Part shown: in pieces, positions 40,748-48,455 of the stretch
Layout: each line of letters begins with the position of its first letter
How positions within the stretch are numbered: position 1 is the first letter of the stretch
NCBI RefSeq assembly: GCF_046244365.1
Contig: NZ_CP176395.1
Span: 2,790,001-2,854,000 of the forward strand
Length of the DNA: 64,000 nt
Direction: 5' to 3'
Source: Paenibacillus_V sp046244365
GTDB lineage: Bacteria > Bacillota > Bacilli > Paenibacillales > NBRC-103111
Program-made: the position numbers and the translations under genes
The notes under the pieces: generated by a model
Database searches by the model: none
Seen by the model: only the letters and a program-made list of their open reading frames with translations
What the model was told of the DNA's origin: nothing

Positions 40748-40982
40748 AGCTGCCTTCCTTTCGCGGGGTTCTGTACTGCACCGAAAATGCGAGTTGACAT
40801 GATGGGCTACCGTTACTGTTCCCGCGGCGGCTCTGATGCATACTTCTGTGGGCGGAAGGCGAACAAAGCCATAATTCCCAAATCGTTCACATTCCGGCTT
40901 GCCGGAACGGGATGAAAAGCGTGCGAAAATGGGTATAATAGTAGGAACTGCACAAGTATGTCGAACGAAAGGATCCGACCGA

Positions 40983-41531
40983 ATGAAACGAAATATGGTG
41001 GTACTGTTGGCCGTTTTGGTCTTGGCCGGGTTTGCCGTTTATCAGAATAGCTCCGCAAACGAAAAAGAATCCTATGCCCAAACCGCTGCGCCCACAGAAA
41101 CAGCGCCGAAGCCGGATTACTTAGCCCCGGGCTTCACATTGACCGGCTTGGACGGTCAAGCCTACGAGGTGGGCGGTAAGCGCGATAAGCCGCTTTTTTT
41201 GAATTTTTGGGCTTCATGGTGCGGTCCTTGCGAGCTGGAAGCGCCGGATTTGAAAAAAATGTACGACAAGTATAAGGATAAGTTCGATTTATACGCCGTA
41301 AACATTACCAAAAACGACAGGCTTGACGATGCGAAAGATTTTGTGAAGCAGTTCGACTTTAAGTTTCCGGTACTGCTCGATAAAGACGGCAAGGTAACGG
41401 AGATGTACCGGTTTCAGTACATTCCGACCAGCTTTCTGATCGACCGAAACGGCGTCGTGCGCGAGGTGATCCACGTGCTGGAGCCGAAGGAGCTGGAGCG
41501 TAAGATTAAGAAGTTGATTGAAACGGAGTAA
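40983..41531 (+). CDS. TlpA/ResA-like membrane-anchored thioredoxin
   Basis: A 182-aa thiol-disulfide oxidoreductase facing outward. The N-terminal helix (about residues 4-20, MVVLLAVLVLAGFAVYQ) anchors it. The thioredoxin fold carries the active site in FWASWCGPCELEAP near residue 77 and the cis-Pro region in YIPTSFLIDRNG. The ResA/TlpA family keeps extracytoplasmic Cys reduced, for instance for cytochrome c maturation or spore assembly; no ccdA or resBC is adjacent, so the role is open. ATG at 40983 follows AAAGGATCCGACCGA; earlier in-frame starts lack a binding site. TATAAT at 40934-40939. Confidence 0.9.
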   Translation: MKRNMVVLLAVLVLAGFAVYQNSSANEKESYAQTAAPTETAPKPDYLAPGFTLTGLDGQAYEVGGKRDKPLFLNFWASWCGPCELEAPDLKKMYDKYKDKFDLYAVNITKNDRLDDAKDFVKQFDFKFPVLLDKDGKVTEMYRFQYIPTSFLIDRNGVVREVIHVLEPKELERKIKKLIETE

Positions 41532-41553
41532 TGATTTCCGACCCCTCCTAAAT

Positions 41554-41612
41554 CCTCCCCTTCCACAGCGCTTCAATCGAACAAGTTCTCGAATTGAAGC
41601 GCTAAGGGGAGG
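41554..41612. repeat. Large inverted repeat (20-bp stem)
   Basis: CCTCCCCTT (41554-41562) and AGCGCTTCAAT (41567-41577) pair with ATTGAAGCGCT (41593-41603) and AAGGGGAGG (41604-41612); loop of 15 nt and one 4-nt bulge. Confidence 0.9.
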
Positions 41613-41615
41613 ACC

Positions 41616-41691
41616 CCAGAGGACGCCGCCCTCTGGACTCCCGCCAAGGGCCCTGCCCTCGGACTCCCGAATACTGAGGACACCGTCCTCA
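41616..41691. repeat. Series of three GC-rich hairpins
   Basis: CCAGAGG/CCTCTGG (41616-41636), AGGGC/GCCCT (about 41646-41658) and TGAGGAC/GTCCTCA (41675-41691), separated by similar GGACTCCCG spacers. Confidence 0.75.
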
Positions 41692-41779
41692 GCCTCCCAA
41701 GTCAACAAACGCTACAACTGACAGAGACGGATAGAAGAGTGGATTCCCCGGCGAACTAATACGGTTGGTCATCATAACG

Positions 41780-41821
41780 AAGAAGCTACCCATCTGTCGG
41801 ATAGCTTCTTTGTTTATATTT
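41780..41821 (+). terminator. Terminator
   Basis: AAGAAGCTA (41780-41788) pairs with TAGCTTCTT (41802-41810), followed by TGTTTATATTT. Probably the end of the resA-like transcript. Confidence 0.75.
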
Positions 41822-41823
41822 CG

Positions 41824-41976
41824 TTATTTCTCAATCGCCGCAGACGCCACACCCGCCATAGTCACACAGCCACCAGAGCAACCACAACTTCTACTTTTGT
41901 TAAAGCCGCCGCAGACGCCACAGCCACCCAAAACCGTGACAACCCTTACAATCGCTGCTATCGCAATAGACGGCAT
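41824..41976 (-). CDS. Doubtful Cys-rich small ORF (50 aa)
   Basis: A 50-codon minus-strand frame: a hydrophobic start (MPSIAIAAIVRVVTV) followed by a Gly/Cys-rich stretch (GGCGVCGGFNKSRSCGCSGG) with six Cys. The pattern would suit a small secreted or modified peptide, but only a weak TGGG precedes the ATG, and codon use is not distinctive. Upstream is a 16-bp tandem repeat. No modification enzyme or exporter is adjacent. Listed as a possibility only. Confidence 0.2.
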   Translation of the reverse strand: MPSIAIAAIVRVVTVLGGCGVCGGFNKSRSCGCSGGCVTMAGVASAAIEK

Positions 41977-41985
41977 AACCCAGTA

Positions 41986-42049
41986 CAGACACAAACCATC
42001 ATAGACACAAACCCGCACAGACACAAACCAGCATAGACACGCACCGCCG
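41986..42049 (+). repeat. 16-bp tandem repeat, four units
   Basis: Units CAGACACAAACCATCA, TAGACACAAACCCGCA, CAGACACAAACCAGCA and TAGACACGCACCGCCG follow each other without gaps. Confidence 0.9.
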
Positions 42050-42089
42050 CTGTCCCACCACGGGAAGGACGCCACAATACATCGCAGAT

Positions 42090-42118
42090 ACCACAAACTA
42101 ACTTGTGGTGGTTTTTTA
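42090..42118 (+). terminator. Possible terminator
   Basis: CCACAA and TTGTGG pair around ACTAAC; TTTTTT follows after TGG. It ends no known gene. Confidence 0.4.
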
Positions 42119-42299
42119 ACGTCGTCTAAATCGTCGCTTATGCGAATTCCGACGGATATAGAAGACTCTAGCGTCGTCTATATACCCCGAAATGGCCATT
42201 TTTGCCGATTTTTAACCGGATAAGAGTCTTTAGCGTCGTCTAAATTTTGTCTTTTGAGGAAATACGCGAAATTAGCAGTCTTTGGCGGAGTCTATTTGC
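42113..42299. repeat. Array of degenerate ~28-bp palindromic repeats, cluster 2
   Basis: Units at about 42113, 42156, 42216 and 42268. The clearest core is AGACTCTAGCGTCGTCTA at 42163. Related units lie at 16729-16920. Confidence 0.65.
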
Positions 42300-42361
42300 T
42301 CAGTGTACGACTTAGCGACTATGCGAAGATTAAGGTACGGCAAGTCGATCAAGCATGTACC

Positions 42362-42411
42362 AAAAAAACTCCCGAACACCGGAGTTAAGGGGCTCCGGTG
42401 TTCGGGAGTGT
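42362..42411 (-). terminator. Terminator of cimA
   Basis: A perfect 17-bp stem (42368-42384 with 42393-42409, arms ACTCCCGAACACCGGAG) and seven T on the minus strand. Confidence 0.95.
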
Positions 42412-42441
42412 ACGAGAGTATATGGGCGGGTAAGCAGCCGA

Positions 42442-44058
42442 TCAGTGATTCACCAATCCGAGCTGCTGGCGCTGCGGATCGTGTCCGGCTACGACTGGCT
42501 GTTTGCCGATCAAGGCATAGCGCATACTGTCGACGAGCGCTTCCCAGCTCGCTTCAATGATGTTGCTGGAGACGCCGACCGTACTCCAACTGCTCTCGAT
42601 GTTTTGGGATTCGATCAAGACGCGGACTTTGGCTGCGGTCGTTTCTTTCTCGTCAAGAACGCGTACTTTATAATCGGACAGATGCATCGATTGGATGACC
42701 GGGTAAAACTGTACGAGCGCTTTCCGCAGCGCATTATCGAGAGCGTTGACCGGTCCGTTGCCTTCCGCGACCGTAAACATCGTTTCGCCGTGGACGGTTA
42801 CCTTGACGATCGCCTCGGAAATAACGGGGCGATTGCTCGACTTTTCGACGGAAATTTTAAACGATTCGAGCGTGAATACTTCTTCCAGCTGGCCTGAAGC
42901 TTGACGGAGAAGCAGTTCGAGAGAGGCGTCGGCGCCTTCGAACTGATAGCCTTGGTGCTCCAGGTCTTTGATTTTATCGATGACGGCGCGTGTATCGGCG
43001 TTGTCCATATTCATGTCCAGGTTAAGCTCCTGCGCTTTGACAAGCACATTGCTTTGCCCGGCCAGCTCGGAAACGAGTACCCGCTGCTTGTTCCCAACAA
43101 GTTCGGGCGCGATATGCTCATACGTTTTGGAGTCGCGCATAATGGCCGAAACGTGAATGCCGCCTTTGTGAGCGAAAGCGGCGTTGCCTACGTATGCTTG
43201 ACCTACCGGCATGTGGACGTTCGCAATTTCGCTGATATAGCGGGCGTTGCTTGTCAAAGAGCCGAGTTGCTCGCCGGAAATGCACGAATAGCCGAGCTTA
43301 AGCTGTAGATTAGGGATGATGGAGCAGAGGTTGGCGTTGCCGCAGCGTTCCCCGTACCCGTTAATCGTTCCTTGTACTTGTCTTGCTCCCGCCTGTACGG
43401 CGGCCAGTGTGTTCGCTACAGCCAGCTCGCAGTCATTATGCGTATGAATCCCGATCGGCGCCTTGATTTCGGCTGCTACGCGCGAGACGATTTCATGAAT
43501 TTCGCCCGGCATCGTGCCGCCGTTCGTATCGCACAGCACGATCCAGTCGGTGCCGGCTTCCGCCGCTTTTTTCAGCGCCGCCATGGCGTACTCCGGGTTG
43601 TTTTTATAACCGTCGAAAAAATGCTCCGCATCGTAAATCGCTTCAATGCCTTTCAGTTTCAAGTAAGCGAGCGATTCGTAGATCATGGCGAGATTTTCTT
43701 CGAGCGTCGTTTGAAGCGCCGTATGCACGTGGAAATCCCAAGCTTTCCCTACTAGGGTAGCCGCAGGGACGCCGGATTCGACGATCCGGTTAAGGCTGGT
43801 GTCGTGTTCGGCGATGGAGTTTTTGCGTCTGGTGCTGCCGAACGCCGTGATTTTAGCTTGCATGGGGAATTGCTTGATACGCTGAAAAAATTCAATGTCC
43901 TTGCCGTTGCTTCCCGGATTGCCGCCTTCAATATAATGAACGCCGAGCGCGTTAAGCTTTAAAGCGATTTTGAGTTTATCGTCAGCCGTTAGACTGATGC
44001 CTTCGCCTTGTGTGCCGTCTCGGAGGGTAGTATCGAAGATCGAAATTTGATTTGCCAT
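42442..44058 (-). CDS. cimA: (R)-citramalate synthase
   Basis: Condenses acetyl-CoA with pyruvate to (R)-citramalate, the threonine-independent route to 2-oxobutyrate and isoleucine. The 538-aa protein has the LeuA/CimA-type TIM barrel: DTTLRDGTQGEG at the start, GIHTHNDCELAVANTL and QGTINGYGERCGNAN (metal and signature regions), and the C-terminal LeuA regulatory domain (from about 400) where isoleucine would bind. The GEGIS after DGTQ and the ARQVQGTINGYGERCGNANL stretch favour CimA over isopropylmalate synthase. A GGGGGCGCAACC stretch precedes the ATG. It is a lone gene with promoter TATAAT near 44100 and a strong terminator. Confidence 0.93.
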   Translation of the reverse strand: MANQISIFDTTLRDGTQGEGISLTADDKLKIALKLNALGVHYIEGGNPGSNGKDIEFFQRIKQFPMQAKITAFGSTRRKNSIAEHDTSLNRIVESGVPAATLVGKAWDFHVHTALQTTLEENLAMIYESLAYLKLKGIEAIYDAEHFFDGYKNNPEYAMAALKKAAEAGTDWIVLCDTNGGTMPGEIHEIVSRVAAEIKAPIGIHTHNDCELAVANTLAAVQAGARQVQGTINGYGERCGNANLCSIIPNLQLKLGYSCISGEQLGSLTSNARYISEIANVHMPVGQAYVGNAAFAHKGGIHVSAIMRDSKTYEHIAPELVGNKQRVLVSELAGQSNVLVKAQELNLDMNMDNADTRAVIDKIKDLEHQGYQFEGADASLELLLRQASGQLEEVFTLESFKISVEKSSNRPVISEAIVKVTVHGETMFTVAEGNGPVNALDNALRKALVQFYPVIQSMHLSDYKVRVLDEKETTAAKVRVLIESQNIESSWSTVGVSSNIIEASWEALVDSMRYALIGKQPVVAGHDPQRQQLGLVNH

Positions 44059-44122
44059 GGTTGCGCCCCCTATAACTGTGCATCGAAATATAATGAGTAA
44101 TTATAGCACACATTCCGCCCAT

Positions 44123-44151
44123 TGTGGACAGTTTTCCGCGCTGTGTGGACA
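44123..44151. promoter_or_regulatory. Direct repeat TGTGGACA in the cimA promoter region
   Basis: TGTGGACA occurs at 44123-44130 and 44144-44151, 21 bp apart (two helical turns). The first copy overlaps the presumed -35 of the minus-strand cimA promoter. Candidate operator for an unknown regulator. Confidence 0.4.
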
Positions 44152-44272
44152 AAATGGAGGTGAAAGTCTCTTAAGAAATCGAATGCCCCATGCGAAAAGC
44201 CGCATTGCTTGACCATGGATAATCTGACATGTATGCTGAAATGGGTTTAACCTTCTGGAGGTGGATTAGCCG

Positions 44273-44437
44273 ATGGCGACAAAAGAAGCCGAAACGCCGA
44301 GAACCGTCCCCATGCTGCTTCATGCTTGCAAAAGCGAGGCTGATACCGAGCCCGACTTCCTTAAAGTCTCGATGCTTCGCCAAGCGGGAAGCCAGCCTGG
44401 AGCAGTCGGGATTCCGTGTACCTATGAAGCCGAATAA
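44273..44437 (+). CDS. Small uncharacterised protein overlapping dinB (54 aa)
   Basis: An ATG at 44273 behind GGAGGTGGATTAGCCG opens a 54-residue frame: MATKEAETPRTVPMLLHACK, then EADTEPDFLKVSMLRQAGSQ, PGAVGIPCTYEAE. The composition is protein-like and soluble. Its last 14 nt overlap the start of the polymerase gene (ATG at 44424), so translation of the two is probably coupled and the good ribosome binding site in front of it serves both. Function unknown; it may regulate or bind the polymerase (inference). Too short for the usual ORF cut-off. Confidence 0.65.
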   Translation: MATKEAETPRTVPMLLHACKSEADTEPDFLKVSMLRQAGSQPGAVGIPCTYEAE

Positions 44438-45731
44438 CGATTTTTATCCGAAGAACGGAAGGGTTATCCTTCATATCGATATGAACGCGTTCTACTGCTC
44501 CGTACACGAGGCGGTCGAACCGGATAAATACAAGAATAAGCCGATTGCCGTCGCAGGCAGCGTCGAGCTGCGCAAGGGGATAGTCGTGACCTCCTCCTAT
44601 GCGGCAAGAGCGAAAGGCGTTAGAACGGGGATGCAGGTTCGGCAAGCGCTCAAGGTTTGCCCCGAGCTGGAGCTGATACGGCCGAATTTCGAGCTGTACC
44701 GGCAATTTTCCCGCAGGTTTATGAAAATTTGTTACAGTTACTCGCCGCTAGTGGAGACGATGTCGATAGACGAATGCTTCGTCGATATTACCGGCTCGAA
44801 GCAATTCGGCACTCCGCTCGATATCGCCTCCGCAATTCAGACGCGCATTCGCGACGAGCTCCAGCTGCCATGCTCGGTGGGGGTTGCTCCGAATAAGCTT
44901 CTGGCGAAGATGGCGTCCGATATGAAAAAGCCCAACGGGCTGACCGTCTTGCGCTTGCGCGACGTGCCTGAGCTTCTGTGGGGCAAGCCGTGCGTCCAAT
45001 TGTACGGAATCGGGGGGCGAACGGGGGACAAGCTGACGAAGCTGAACATCCGGACGATCGGCGAGCTTGCGAAAGCCGACGAAACGCTGCTCAAACGCGA
45101 ATTTGGCGTCGTGGGGGCTTGGTTGAAGCAAGCGGCGAGCGGCATCGACCATTCGCCCGTGCAAGCGGAGCAGGAAGCGAGCAAGTCGATCGGCCATACG
45201 ACGACGCTGCCGCAGGATGTAAGGGATACGGCGGACGCCCAGCGGGTTTTTCTGAACTTGTCCGATCAAGTCGCAAGGCGCCTTCGAAGGCAAGGCTTGG
45301 TCGCCTCTACGGTTCAAATCACCATTCGCGATCCCGAGATGAAAACGATCACGAGGTCGCTGACTCTGGAAGTGCCTAGCGAAAATATGGAGGATTTCTA
45401 CCGGACCGCCTGTTCTCTCTACGCCAAGCATTGGTCCAAGGGCAAGCCGGCCAGGCTCCTCGGTATTACGCTGCAAAATCTTCAGCCTAAAGAGGAAGCG
45501 GCAATACAGCTTGATCTGATGACCTTCGAGCACCAGCCCAAGAAAGAGCAACTCAACAAGGCGATGGACCGCATACGCGACAAATACGGCGAGGACGCGA
45601 TTTTGACTGCCGGTATGCTGGGAGACGATCCGTCGGCACTGATCAGGAATCACAAGCTGCGGGGAACCTCTCTGCAGATGGATCATTTGAAGCCCGGCTC
45701 AAAGGATGACAAGCACCCGTTGGAAGGGTAA
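44424..45731 (+). CDS. dinB: Y-family DNA polymerase (DNA polymerase IV, DinB type)
   Basis: Error-prone translesion polymerase, 435 aa. Catalytic acidic residues are in VILHIDMNAFYCSVHEAV (Asp) and MSIDECFVDITGS (Asp-Glu); the fingers/palm include SYAARAKGVRTGM, the thumb VAPNKLLAKMASDMKKPNGL, and the little finger domain begins near SKSIGHTTTLPQDVRDT. The ATG at 44424 is inside the preceding small gene, with no strong binding site of its own; the frame is open back to 44229 but that part matches the small ORF's region and is not polymerase-like. No Bacillus-type LexA box (GAAC-N4-GTTC) was seen upstream. Confidence 0.92.
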   Translation: MKPNNDFYPKNGRVILHIDMNAFYCSVHEAVEPDKYKNKPIAVAGSVELRKGIVVTSSYAARAKGVRTGMQVRQALKVCPELELIRPNFELYRQFSRRFMKICYSYSPLVETMSIDECFVDITGSKQFGTPLDIASAIQTRIRDELQLPCSVGVAPNKLLAKMASDMKKPNGLTVLRLRDVPELLWGKPCVQLYGIGGRTGDKLTKLNIRTIGELAKADETLLKREFGVVGAWLKQAASGIDHSPVQAEQEASKSIGHTTTLPQDVRDTADAQRVFLNLSDQVARRLRRQGLVASTVQITIRDPEMKTITRSLTLEVPSENMEDFYRTACSLYAKHWSKGKPARLLGITLQNLQPKEEAAIQLDLMTFEHQPKKEQLNKAMDRIRDKYGEDAILTAGMLGDDPSALIRNHKLRGTSLQMDHLKPGSKDDKHPLEG

Positions 45732-45771
45732 TCGTTCTCGGTATGAGCACGGTACCTTCGATTTAAAGCAT

Positions 45772-45800
45772 TTGAACTTTCGGGTGTTTTGTATTATAGT
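45772..45800 (+). promoter_or_regulatory. Ferredoxin gene promoter
   Basis: TTGAAC (45772-45777), 17 nt, TATAGT (45795-45800). Confidence 0.65.
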
Positions 45801-45835
45801 AACGATTGAGGATATTTTCGAGGAGGAATTATGAC

Positions 45836-46072
45836 ATGGCAAAATACACATGGGTCGAAAAAGATACTTGCATCGCTTGCGGAGCATGCGGCGCAACAGC
45901 ACCCGACATTTACGACTACGACGATGAAGGACTAGCGGAAGTCATTTTCGACGGCGACGGCAACCACGGCGTTACCGAAATTCCGGATGACCTCTACGAC
46001 GATCTGCAAGACGCACAAGACGGCTGCCCGACAGACTCGATTAAAGTGGCAGACGCTCCATTCAATAAGTAA
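45836..46072 (+). CDS. fer: 4Fe-4S ferredoxin
   Basis: A 78-aa acidic electron carrier with a single [4Fe-4S] cluster: three Cys in CIACGACGATAPDIYDYD (C12, C15, C18) and the fourth in GCPTDSI near the end. The size and sequence match the monocluster ferredoxin Fer of Bacilli, which donates electrons to cytochromes P450 and other reductases. GAGGAGG precedes the ATG at 45836. Single-gene transcript with its own promoter and terminator. Confidence 0.95.
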   Translation: MAKYTWVEKDTCIACGACGATAPDIYDYDDEGLAEVIFDGDGNHGVTEIPDDLYDDLQDAQDGCPTDSIKVADAPFNK

Positions 46073-46097
46073 TTGGTGCTACAACCTATATAGAAAA

Positions 46098-46139
46098 GAA
46101 AGGGCTGCCCATGCGCGTACGCATGTGGGACAGCCCTTC
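46098..46139 (+). terminator. Terminator of the ferredoxin gene
   Basis: AAGGGCTGCCC...ATGCG and CGCAT...GGGACAGCCCTT pair into a long stem; T tract weak. Confidence 0.7.
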
Positions 46140-46145
46140 GCCATG

Positions 46146-46178
46146 TAAAAGCCGGCCGGTCCACGGGCCGGCTTTATT
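46146..46178. terminator. Bidirectional terminator
   Basis: AAAGCCGGCC (46148-46157) pairs with GGCCGGCTTT (46166-46175), followed by ATTT; it lies just after the minus-strand gene ending at 46184. Confidence 0.8.
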
Positions 46179-46183
46179 TGCCG

Positions 46184-46396
46184 TCAAGGAGCTTCTCGGA
46201 GAGAGGCTCCTTGAAGTATTTGTCTCGCTTCCTTCAGCGCGCGAATGATCGTCTCGAGCTGCTCCGCTTCATCAATATGAAGCGTAACGTAACGGGGAAC
46301 GCTTCCGCTTGAGCTTAATTCGATCATACATTGCTTCCGTTCGTCGTCGACTACAATTTCGAGCTGTTCCATGGAAAGAACGTTCACCCATGCCAT
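46184..46396 (-). CDS. Small hypothetical protein (70 aa)
   Basis: A 70-aa soluble protein: MAWVNVLSMEQLEIVVDDER, a strand-rich middle (GSVPRYVTLHID), then an amphipathic helix (EAEQLETIIRALKEARQIL). AAGAAGGGGTGCACGG precedes the ATG and a terminator follows the stop, so it is a credible gene. It lies 15 nt downstream of the CHASE2 cyclase gene on the same strand, so the two are cotranscribed. No known domain was recognised. Confidence 0.7.
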   Translation of the reverse strand: MAWVNVLSMEQLEIVVDDERKQCMIELSSSGSVPRYVTLHIDEAEQLETIIRALKEARQILQGASLREAP

Positions 46397-46411
46397 CCGT
46401 GCACCCCTTCT

Positions 46412-48199
46412 TCACTCCGGCGTTTTCACATGACCGAGCACCTCGTATAGCTTGACCGGCACGCTTTTGCCTTTCATCATTTTCTCGCCGATACAGTTGT
46501 ACTCGAAATAGCTTTGCGTCCGTTCGTAGGTCGCTTCCGAAACGAGCACCTGATTCGGCTGCGTATTCGATTCGATCCGCGCCGCCGTATTGACATTATC
46601 GCCGATTGCCGTGTAATCGACCCGCAGGTAGGAACCGATGTTGCCGACGACAACCTCGCCGGTGTTGATGCCGATGCCGACGGCGATCGTCACGCCGTAT
46701 TTGTCCTCTACGTCCTTCCGCACCTTCTCCATCCCTTTTTGGATTTCGTAGGCCGTTTTGACCGCATAGTATTCATGATGTTCGACATCGAGCGGAGCGT
46801 TGAACAAAATCATCGCCGCGTCACCAATAAACTTATCGATCGTGCCGTGATTGACGAGCGCTTTCTCCGTAATCAAGTCGAACATCATATTGAGGAAGCC
46901 GACGACCTCTTCCGGCGTCAGCTTTTCTGACAACGGAGTAAAGCCCCTCACGTCGAGGAATAGAACGGTCAGCTCCTTGCTGATGCCTCCGAGCTTGATT
47001 TCCTGATCGCTTTTGGCGATTTCCTTAACGAGCTCCGGCGAAATGTAGCGGCCGAACTGTTTCGTAATATAGTTTTTTTGCTTCGTCTCGAAGTAGGTCT
47101 TGATCGAAATGTTCACCAAGAAAGCTAACAGCAGAGCGGCAATCGGGTTGACGGTGTTAATAAACAGATCGCGTGAGCCGAACAGCCAATATTGGGCGAT
47201 CAGCAGCAGAGCGATGGCGGCGAAAACGATGATCACGCTCACCGTCGGCTTCAATCTCCAAGTGACGAACAGCGCCAGCGCAATCATAATGGCAATTATG
47301 GAATAAGTTACGCCAAGTCCGGCCGATTTTATCTGGTTGTCGTAAAGGAACTGATTGACGATGTTGGCGTGGACGTACACGAGCTTCGTTTTTTTCTCGA
47401 TCGGCGTTATGCCGTCGTCATTCTCAAAGCCGTTGGCGGTAAAGCCGACGATGACGATGCGGTCCTTAAGCTTCGGGGTGCCGTTCAATATTTTGGAAAC
47501 CGGCTGGTAATCGAAATCCGAGGAAAGCATGTCGTACCGGATTTCCATCTCTTTGTCCGGATAACGGTCCAGCGCTTTCTTGACGTCGACCCCGGCCAGC
47601 TCCGCCGTTTTGACAGCGAGGGAATCGATCGTTCCTTGCGGCGTTTGAATTTGCAGAAACGTATTCCGGATCACCCCGTCGTTATCGGTGGCGGCATTGA
47701 TATGCGCGTTATGGGTCAGCTTGTAGAAATCCGGCAGCGAGGTCGTCAGCCCCTTGGCCTGAATCGGCTGATCCGGCAAGTGCACGGCCATCGAAGTGTT
47801 GTCGAAAGAGTTATAGCTTCCTTCGAATACCGCCTGCGCCGGGAAAATGATGTTTTTATGCTTGGCCAGGACGTCGGCAAGCGCTTTGTCGCTTTCGACA
47901 TTGCTCTTTTCATTAAACATGACGTCGAAGGCGATCGCTTTCGCTCCCGCTTGCTCGAGCTTGTCGATCAGGGTGGCGAATACCTTGCGGTCCCACGGCC
48001 AAGCTCCGATTTCCTTCAGCGATTCGTCGTCGATGCCGACGACTACGATGTCGTGACCGTTGTCGTGCGACATGGTCGATTTCATATTGAAATCGTACAA
48101 GGCGTTGTTCCAAACCGACAGCGCGCTGATCAGCAGGAAGCAGATGAGGAGGGTCGGAACGTTTCCGATAATGGCGGCAATCCACAGTTTTCTTTTCAT
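46412..48199 (-). CDS. CHASE2-domain adenylate/guanylate cyclase
   Basis: A 595-aa membrane nucleotide cyclase. TM1 about residues 7-28, an extracellular CHASE2 sensor about 30-290 (DIVVVGIDDESLKEIGAWPW is its hallmark), three TM helices about 300-375, and a C-terminal class III cyclase (about 400-590). Both metal Asp are present (LFLDVRGFTPLSE and FIGDAAMILFN), as are the purine-selecting Lys (TIDKF) and the transition-state Asn/Arg (GDNVNTAARIES). It is therefore expected to be active, more likely forming cAMP. It is divergent from the FecR/Fn3 giant protein; CHASE2 cyclases are known genomic partners of FecR proteins. Confidence 0.92.
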   Translation of the reverse strand: MKRKLWIAAIIGNVPTLLICFLLISALSVWNNALYDFNMKSTMSHDNGHDIVVVGIDDESLKEIGAWPWDRKVFATLIDKLEQAGAKAIAFDVMFNEKSNVESDKALADVLAKHKNIIFPAQAVFEGSYNSFDNTSMAVHLPDQPIQAKGLTTSLPDFYKLTHNAHINAATDNDGVIRNTFLQIQTPQGTIDSLAVKTAELAGVDVKKALDRYPDKEMEIRYDMLSSDFDYQPVSKILNGTPKLKDRIVIVGFTANGFENDDGITPIEKKTKLVYVHANIVNQFLYDNQIKSAGLGVTYSIIAIMIALALFVTWRLKPTVSVIIVFAAIALLLIAQYWLFGSRDLFINTVNPIAALLLAFLVNISIKTYFETKQKNYITKQFGRYISPELVKEIAKSDQEIKLGGISKELTVLFLDVRGFTPLSEKLTPEEVVGFLNMMFDLITEKALVNHGTIDKFIGDAAMILFNAPLDVEHHEYYAVKTAYEIQKGMEKVRKDVEDKYGVTIAVGIGINTGEVVVGNIGSYLRVDYTAIGDNVNTAARIESNTQPNQVLVSEATYERTQSYFEYNCIGEKMMKGKSVPVKLYEVLGHVKTPE

Positions 48200-48387
48200 A
48201 ATCGACTCCCGTTTACGGTATAGGTTATTGTTGCTAAGGCTAACGGCCTATTCTATCTATCTCTCACAATAATATAAAAGGGAATCGTTCTCAATACAAA
48301 AGCTGACATTTACAATCGATTTACGTCGAAATGTACGGAAATCCTTAGTCCGGCAAGGAAAAACGAACAAATCTCGACAAAATAAGA

Positions 48388-48416
48388 TTGTCAATTGGTT
48401 GACCCAAACGTAAAAT
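48388..48416 (+). promoter_or_regulatory. Promoter of the FecR-domain gene
   Basis: TTGTCA (48388-48393), 17 nt, TAAAAT (48411-48416). Lies in the 256-nt region shared with the divergent cyclase gene. Confidence 0.6.
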
Positions 48417-48455
48417 AAACATAGGAAGAAACAGGATGGAGGAAGGAGATTTCCA

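Larger units (their letters stand above)
41532..42441. other. 0.9-kb gene-free island of hairpins and repeats
   Basis: No confident gene. In order it holds a 20-bp stem hairpin (41554-41612), three small GC-rich hairpins (41616-41691), a terminator (41780-41821), a doubtful Cys-rich frame (minus, 41824-41976), a 16-bp tandem repeat (41986-42049), a CCACAA/TTGTGG hairpin with a T tract (42090-42117), four degenerate palindromic repeats (42113-42299) and the cimA terminator (42362-42409). Confidence 0.6.

Noticed and set aside
16729..42299. CRISPR-like spacing of short palindromic repeats in two clusters
   Set aside because: Units are degenerate, spacers are not clearly unique inserts of constant size, and no cas gene is in the window.
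44059..44200. T-box or amino-acid riboswitch before cimA
   Set aside because: The leader is only about 40-50 nt and lacks a T-box sequence or antiterminator.
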